Assembly (NCBI RefSeq): GCF_905475395.1
Contig: NC_058342.1
Coordinates: 33,438,140 to 33,502,139, forward strand
Source of the DNA: Chrysoperla carnea
Lineage: Eukaryota > Arthropoda > Insecta > Neuroptera > Chrysopidae
Direction of reading: 5' to 3'
Length of the DNA: 64,000 bases
Each line of letters starts with the position of its first letter. Position 1 is the first letter of the stretch. The position numbers were made by a program, and so were the translations under genes. This document shows positions 58,823-64,000 of this stretch, in pieces. The notes under the pieces are model-generated. The model searched no databases, had not been told where the DNA came from, and was given only the letters and a program-made list of their open reading frames with translations.

Positions 58823-59329
58823 GTGTATTTTCTATAAAATATATCGATAATTATGTGTGATTGGACTGGAATCGGACACCCTAGTTGAGTTTGAGTTGAG
58901 GAATTATTGGACGATCTCATTAAATTACTTGTATAATGTCAGTCTATCAGTATCAGAGTACTATCATGACATTTTGAACCTGATTTACGATTTTATGCTC
59001 CATAATACCAACTATCATCCATACTAAATACTAATACTTCACTCTACTACACTATTTATATTTATTAGTGAGCTGGTAGCTTTAATTCGACGTATCATTT
59101 TAATATCAGTACCTGGATGACCGAGCTTTACTCGTTATTTATTTTAAATGAAACCTAGCTAAATTGATTTTTCGCCCCTCAAATCCCCTGCATACTAAAT
59201 GTCATGAAAATCGTTGGAGCCGTTTCCGAGAGAAAACGAGAAAACGAAGAATCGGCCCTATTTGTTAGTTTGCTACTACTGAGTTTAAAATTCAAATTTC
59301 GGTTAAGTATCTCAAAAAATGTCTGTCAC

Positions 59330-59760
59330 CGTGGCTCCCACTCAAGAAAAGCTTGCGACGATGCCATACCAAGAAGGTCTTAATAGATTAGGAGATAATC
59401 TGAAAAACTAACAAATAAAGGCATAAACCAGCTACGAGGAAGGGCCGAGGAGATCTTGAAACTAAACAGAGCTGATATTAGAGTCATCGTAGAGTTACTC
59501 ACAGGGCATAATAACCTGAACAAGTTCCAACATCAGATTGGAAAAAGACAATCTCTCGCGTGTGACAGATGCAGAGAAAATTCAGAAGAAACATCGATCC
59601 ACTTTCTCTGTTACTGCCCGGCGCTCATACAGCAAGGAAGGAAATGGTTTGGTTCGGCCATAGTCGAACCAGAAGAAATTAGGAAACTCAGCGCTAGGCA
59701 AATCCTGGGTTTCAGTACATCAGTTGGTTATAATAGCCACTGAAAAGCGTAGCGGGGATA
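59330..59760 (+). mobile_element. LINE 3' fragment (RNase H-type, end of ORF2)
   Basis: An open stretch at 59456-59743 encodes ELLTGHNNLNKFQHQIGK, CDRCRENSEETSIHFLCYCP and ARQILGFSTS, the C-terminal zinc-binding tail of RNase H-bearing non-LTR ORF2 proteins. Related to, but not the same subfamily as, the copy at 970-1800. The RT is not present. Confidence 0.8.
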
Positions 59761-60529
59761 GAGCACCAGGGTCTATTTGGCTAGATACTCTGAACCATTG
59801 CTTCGAGGCACGATGCTCGAGTAGCGCAAATGGTTCCCTAGCACCTAGAGAGATCATATGTGCCCTCCTTGAGAACAACCTGTCAACTGGAGGGAAAACG
59901 TCTCTGGATATGTGGGCCTATTTTAAGATATGGGTAACTATAGTATTATATCGAGGCCAGACCCCGAGTTACTACACATTTTGCATCGTGGTGGTTCAGG
60001 TTTTTTTTCTCAGGAACGAGAATGTCAGTGGTCGGACTCTTGAATTCTCTTAAAATTAGATAAAAAATTTCGACGACCAGCTCCATACTTTACGATACTA
60101 TACATTTATTTGAATACAGTTCACATCAGTTCACAAAATAATGGTAACAGAACTTCAGAACTCAGAAGTGAACTGAGTGGAGTCTGAACTGAATTGAGTA
60201 TATTATAAACGACTTGTTTATATCAAAATACACATAGATACAATTAACTGTGTGCGTCTGTGTCTATGAGAGACTGTGTCTGTCTCTGAAGCTGAATCTG
60301 AACTGTATGTATTTGTATAGGTAATCTCATTTTGCAAAAAAAAAAAATTATTTCCTATTTTAAATAAAATAATTGAAGTCAAAATAACAGAATGCTATGG
60401 AAAATGTATAACTTGACAGCACTGGATTTCAAAGAGGATCCTTAATGATAACAAAAAAGGTTCCTACCATCTAATCCAGAACATTTATGTTAGCTGGCCG
60501 GGATTTAGAAATTTGTCACCGCTAGGAAA
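59761..60529. other. Unassigned sequence after a LINE fragment
   Basis: GC content drops after about 60050. 59761-60050 may be the 3' UTR of the LINE. No gene recognised in the rest. Confidence 0.45.
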
Positions 60530-61035
60530 TTGTAAAAATTGAAAATCTGACCTAAATTTAGTAGAATTCCATACTTGGTTTGTCAAAATTGGGTAAAATT
60601 TGAGAAAGATAGAGCAAAATTACTTTTTTTGGATTTTGATGACGTCATGAAGTTAAAAAATTTAATTTTTTTGATAACACAGGCATATTTGATCCGATTT
60701 TATTGGAATTTTTTTTGAAACCCACTAATTTTGGATCGAACTTTTCAGCTTTGATGTCAGTTTTTTGCTAGCTATCATTTATAGGCTTAATTTCGGGACC
60801 AGGACTCCAAATTCTTGAAATATCTTATAGCTAGGTTAATTTTGACAACAAATTTGAAAAGTATGACACAAATTTAGTAGGATTCCATATTTGGTTTATC
60901 AAAATTGGGTAAAATTTGGGAAAGATAGAGCAAAATTAAATTTTTTGGATTTTGATGACGTCATGAAGTTAAAAAATTCAATTTTTTTGATAACAGAGGC
61001 ATATTTGATCCGATTTTATTGGAATTTTTTTTAAT
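60530..61035 (-). repeat. 315-bp satellite, two reverse-oriented units
   Basis: Same family as the array at 24880-26745, on the opposite strand. TGACGTCA starts at 60640 and 60956, again 316 bases apart. It ends in sequence that resembles the end of dispersed repeat R5 (around 61035-61075). Confidence 0.85.
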
Positions 61036-61814
61036 CAAATTTTGAAGAACTTTTTCAAAAAAAGTGGAATAGCCTATTATCTTCAACTTTCCTATTTAAT
61101 GTTATCAGCGAAAATCAATATTTTCCCCGAAAAAAACGTCTTTTTTTTAAATTTTGGGGGAAATTTTTTTTGCAACATTTTTGATAACATTTCGAATCCA
61201 TTCCTCATAGCTACGAAGTGTGTCCCTCGAAAAGTTTTTTTCCCAAACAGGGGGACTGAACAATATAAACCAAAGATCCTGGAATATATTCACAAAAAAT
61301 AAAAGAAAAAACGCGGAAAAAATGTTTTTTTTAAATGTATTCGACGGATAAAAAAAACATCTATTGTTTTTTTTTTGTTACATATTTTATTATTGTTTAA
61401 AAACCACTGGTTTAGTATTGTGAATTACTTTACAAATAACAAAAAAAAAGATCTGAACGTTTTTGTTTCAATATTATATATATATATAACTCTATAAATA
61501 GTAAATACGATATTCTAGTATGCGGTAATAATATGTGCAATGATAGGATTGTGCGGGTGGGAAGCGACGTAAAGGGTTTGGGAGGGGGTGTAAGAGCGAT
61601 GATTCCCTACTTCTTCTACATAGGTCGGAAACCGGTTAGACAAGTCATACATACATTTTATAATATATATAACATAGTATTAGCAGCGTATGTGCTTAGG
61701 TTCGTGTTTTGTACTATACCATTTCTTTAAAATCATCATTACCATGTATCACAAAAGTGCGAATACGTTTTTAAAGTTTTCACACGCCTTGAAACTTTAT
61801 GGAGATATGCCAAG
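61036..61814. other. Unassigned AT-rich sequence
   Basis: Homopolymer-rich; no gene recognised. The GC-richer stretch at 61530-61640 has no family features. Confidence 0.45.
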
Positions 61815-62265
61815 AATTGGATAAAACTAGGGATTTCAATAAAACTTTATAAAATACATTTTTTGATTAATAAAGTTTACAAAAATCACAAAAAGTTCCT
61901 TGGTCATCGGGCTTTTTATTATTTTTATTGAAAAAATGATGAATCATATAGGTTATCTTTTTCAATTGGATATTTCTATATCGAAAAATCTAGAGAGTGT
62001 GATAAAAAACTATCTAAAACATTTAAACAATCTTGTAGTTTATAATAAAACCATAAAATTTTAGATTGTCCATGATATCAAAACAAAATTTTAATTTAAT
62101 TATGACTTCATCGAGGATCCATGAGTTGACGAACAGAGACGCTTATAGTTAGTTTATTAATGATTGAAGAGAGATACCTTTATTATCAAATTTATAAGCA
62201 TCACTTGCACACAAATATTATATATTTTTTAGTTGCATGGTATTGTAAAGCCAAAAATAACTAAC
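61815..62265 (-). mobile_element. TE-Y copy 4, reverse
   Basis: Reverse copy with 'gggctttttattatttt', 'atcgaaaaatctagagagtg' and 'ttgcatggtattgtaaagcc'. It ends before reaching the TTAAGGTG terminus. Confidence 0.82.
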
Positions 62266-62939
62266 TAATTTTGTCATGAAAATCAGTATATGGGAATGAA
62301 AACAAAGCAATTTTTTCCAATAATTTTTTTCGATATCTCTAACCATCTAATTTGCCCTATTTGTCAATTTGTCGAACATTCTAAATAATTGTTTTTTTTT
62401 AGAATTGGAGGAAAAACTAGTTTCCCTATAATTAAAAGGGTTATCGAATTCAAAACATGCAAACAAATTATAGGAACACACTTTTGGAATACTTTGTATT
62501 ATATATTTTCTCATAGCCATAATATAATGTTTTGCCTTTCTTCTTAATATCCACAAAGTTATATTAAATATAAAGCCCCGATTAGATCAATCATTTTGTT
62601 ATTAATTAAACTTTATACTATTTCGTAAGAATTTTTCAAAATTGTTTCCCGTTGGGTACAAAACATTCGTAAAATCCTTTGGAATTCTCTTTAACTAACG
62701 ACCACTCCAATTCACCTAAATTCAATTATCCTAAATCAACTAAACGACCATCCAAAACCTGCGGGATTCACCATTAACTATTCAAAATTAAAAGTTATCA
62801 CTAACGGTCCAAGGATCAAAAGTCATCACCCTGGGTGAAATTGTATCTTTTAAAGATCGCTGTTGAAAATAAATCCAACATCGCTGCGCCAAAACCTGGC
62901 AGAAATTCTGGTCTCTAAAAGTAGTTCTGAGAGGAGATT
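62266..62939. other. Unassigned AT-rich sequence
   Basis: No gene or repeat family recognised. Confidence 0.5.
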
Positions 62940-63170
62940 ATTCTTTAAGATTACATGCATAACACCAGTTTTAACGTATGGCTGTCAATCTTGATCTTTA
63001 ACAGACATGATAAGTAGTAATAAACTGGATATCTGCCAGAGAAGAATGGAACGCCGTATTCTCAATATTACCCGGAGAGATAAAATTAGAAATAAGGAGA
63101 CACGTTCAAAAACACAAATTTGCTCAGCAAAGTTTATTGCTAAAAAGCTATAGTGGACCTGACAGGACAC
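62940..63170 (+). mobile_element. LINE fragment, same type as 46490-47090
   Basis: Forward strand encodes PVLTYGCQS, then NKLDICQRRMERRILNITRR and KETRSKTQ, as in the C-terminal part of endonuclease-RT LINEs. Stops interrupt it. Confidence 0.72.
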
Positions 63171-63184
63171 AAAACCGATCGATG

Positions 63185-63655
63185 GGCAAACTCGTTACTT
63201 GAGGGTTTTTGGGGTCGCTGAACACGAATATCGTGACAGAATTGGTCTCAGAGGTACCTGGTGCAACGTATTTTCGTCGCCTCTTGGAGCTTTCGTGAAA
63301 TTCGTCAAATAACCAGTCCAAACTCGTTACTAGGGGGTTTTGAGGATCGCTGAACACGAATATCGTGACAGAATTGATCTCAGAAGTACCTGGTGCAACG
63401 TATCCTTGTCGCCTTTTGGAGTTTTTGAGAAATTCGTCAAATAATCAGTCCAAACTCGTTACTTGGGAGTTTTGAGGATCGCTGAACACGAATATCGTGA
63501 CAGAATTGGTCTCAGAGCTATCTGGAGCAACGGTATCGCCGTCGCCTCCTGGAGTTTTCGTCACGATCTTCTTGTTCAGCGACACCAAAACCCCCATGTA
63601 ACGAGTTTGGGCTGATTATATGACGAATTTCTCGAAAACTCCAGTTCTACTCGAA
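63185..63655 (+). repeat. Satellite of about 130 bp, three direct units and one inverted unit
   Basis: 'cgctgaacacgaatatcgtg' recurs at 130-131-base steps (about 63213, 63343, 63474). A reversed unit follows from about 63555 ('ttcagcgacaccaaaaccc', 'tgacgaatttctcgaaaact'). Confidence 0.85.
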
Positions 63656-64000
63656 TTTTTCGAACTTAATTCCTATGTTTCTTCGTCTAAACCTTAAAAC
63701 AATAACATAAAACTATCAGAAAGGTAAATCATATGAGTGTTCTATTGAACTGTATAAAAGTATTGTATAGTGTAAAATATGCTTTAGATGATCAGGCGTG
63801 AGATTTAAAGCCGTAGGGCTAATGCTCGTACCAACTCAAGATAGATCCCCTTCAAGAGCGATTTGGCCGGTTGCCGTTTACCGCTCTTCGCATCTGAATG
63901 CTCGCCTCCCCCACTTCGTGTACTCACAATACATAATAATAACATTATAACTAGATCATAGAGTATTTTATGATATTAAAAAAAAAAAAATTATATTAAA

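Overview
The window is AT-rich, intron-rich, repeat-dense insect nuclear DNA. It is assigned to an insect because the two real genes match insect forms: a Tango/ARNT bHLH-PAS factor and a vesicular-type SLC30 zinc transporter. Several LINE and SINE tails and one minisatellite also carry the arthropod telomere word TTAGG. I cannot name the order with confidence.

Genes. A tango (ARNT/HIF-1beta) gene lies on the + strand in seven recognised coding exons between 7130 and 15057. Its reading frame is intact through every junction and covers bHLH, PAS-A, PAS-B and the C-terminal activation tail; only the short 5' coding exon (about 15 residues in the fly protein) was not found. A zinc transporter of the ZnT2/3/4/8 group lies convergently on the - strand in six recognised exons between 28702 and 18160, also with continuous frame, and also lacking its 5'-most coding exon. 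About 3.1 kb separate the two stop codons. A complete tRNA-Glu(UUC) gene sits at 35343-35414 inside a dead hAT transposon. No other convincing host gene was found, so most of 29-64 kb is transposon-derived or unassigned.

Repeats. The commonest is a roughly 555-bp element (here TE-X), with about a dozen copies. There are two tRNA-derived SINE families: SINE1, with a Leu/Ser-like head and (ATT)n tail, and SINE2, with an Ile/Val-like head and (CCTAA)n tail. Their probable LINE partners are present only as 3' fragments. Several non-autonomous DNA elements share TTAA targets and GG-starting ends (TE-Y, TE-Z and two foldback MITEs). Others are a pogo-like MITE, hAT MITEs and a 1.68-kb foldback element nested in a TE-X copy. 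Three satellite families occur: a 306-307-bp unit with a KpnI-centred palindrome, a 315-bp unit carrying the CRE octamer TGACGTCA, and a unit of about 130 bp. The first is found in introns of both genes; the second forms a higher-order array in the large zinc-transporter intron.

I did not find a dedicated new multi-gene system. The most unusual material is in the repeats: a SINE and LINE that share a 3' end finishing in telomere-type tails, a TTGGG/TTAGG alternating minisatellite running into a G-rich hexamer array, an apparent template-switch palindrome, several well-dated nested insertions, and a transposon abutting a splice donor.
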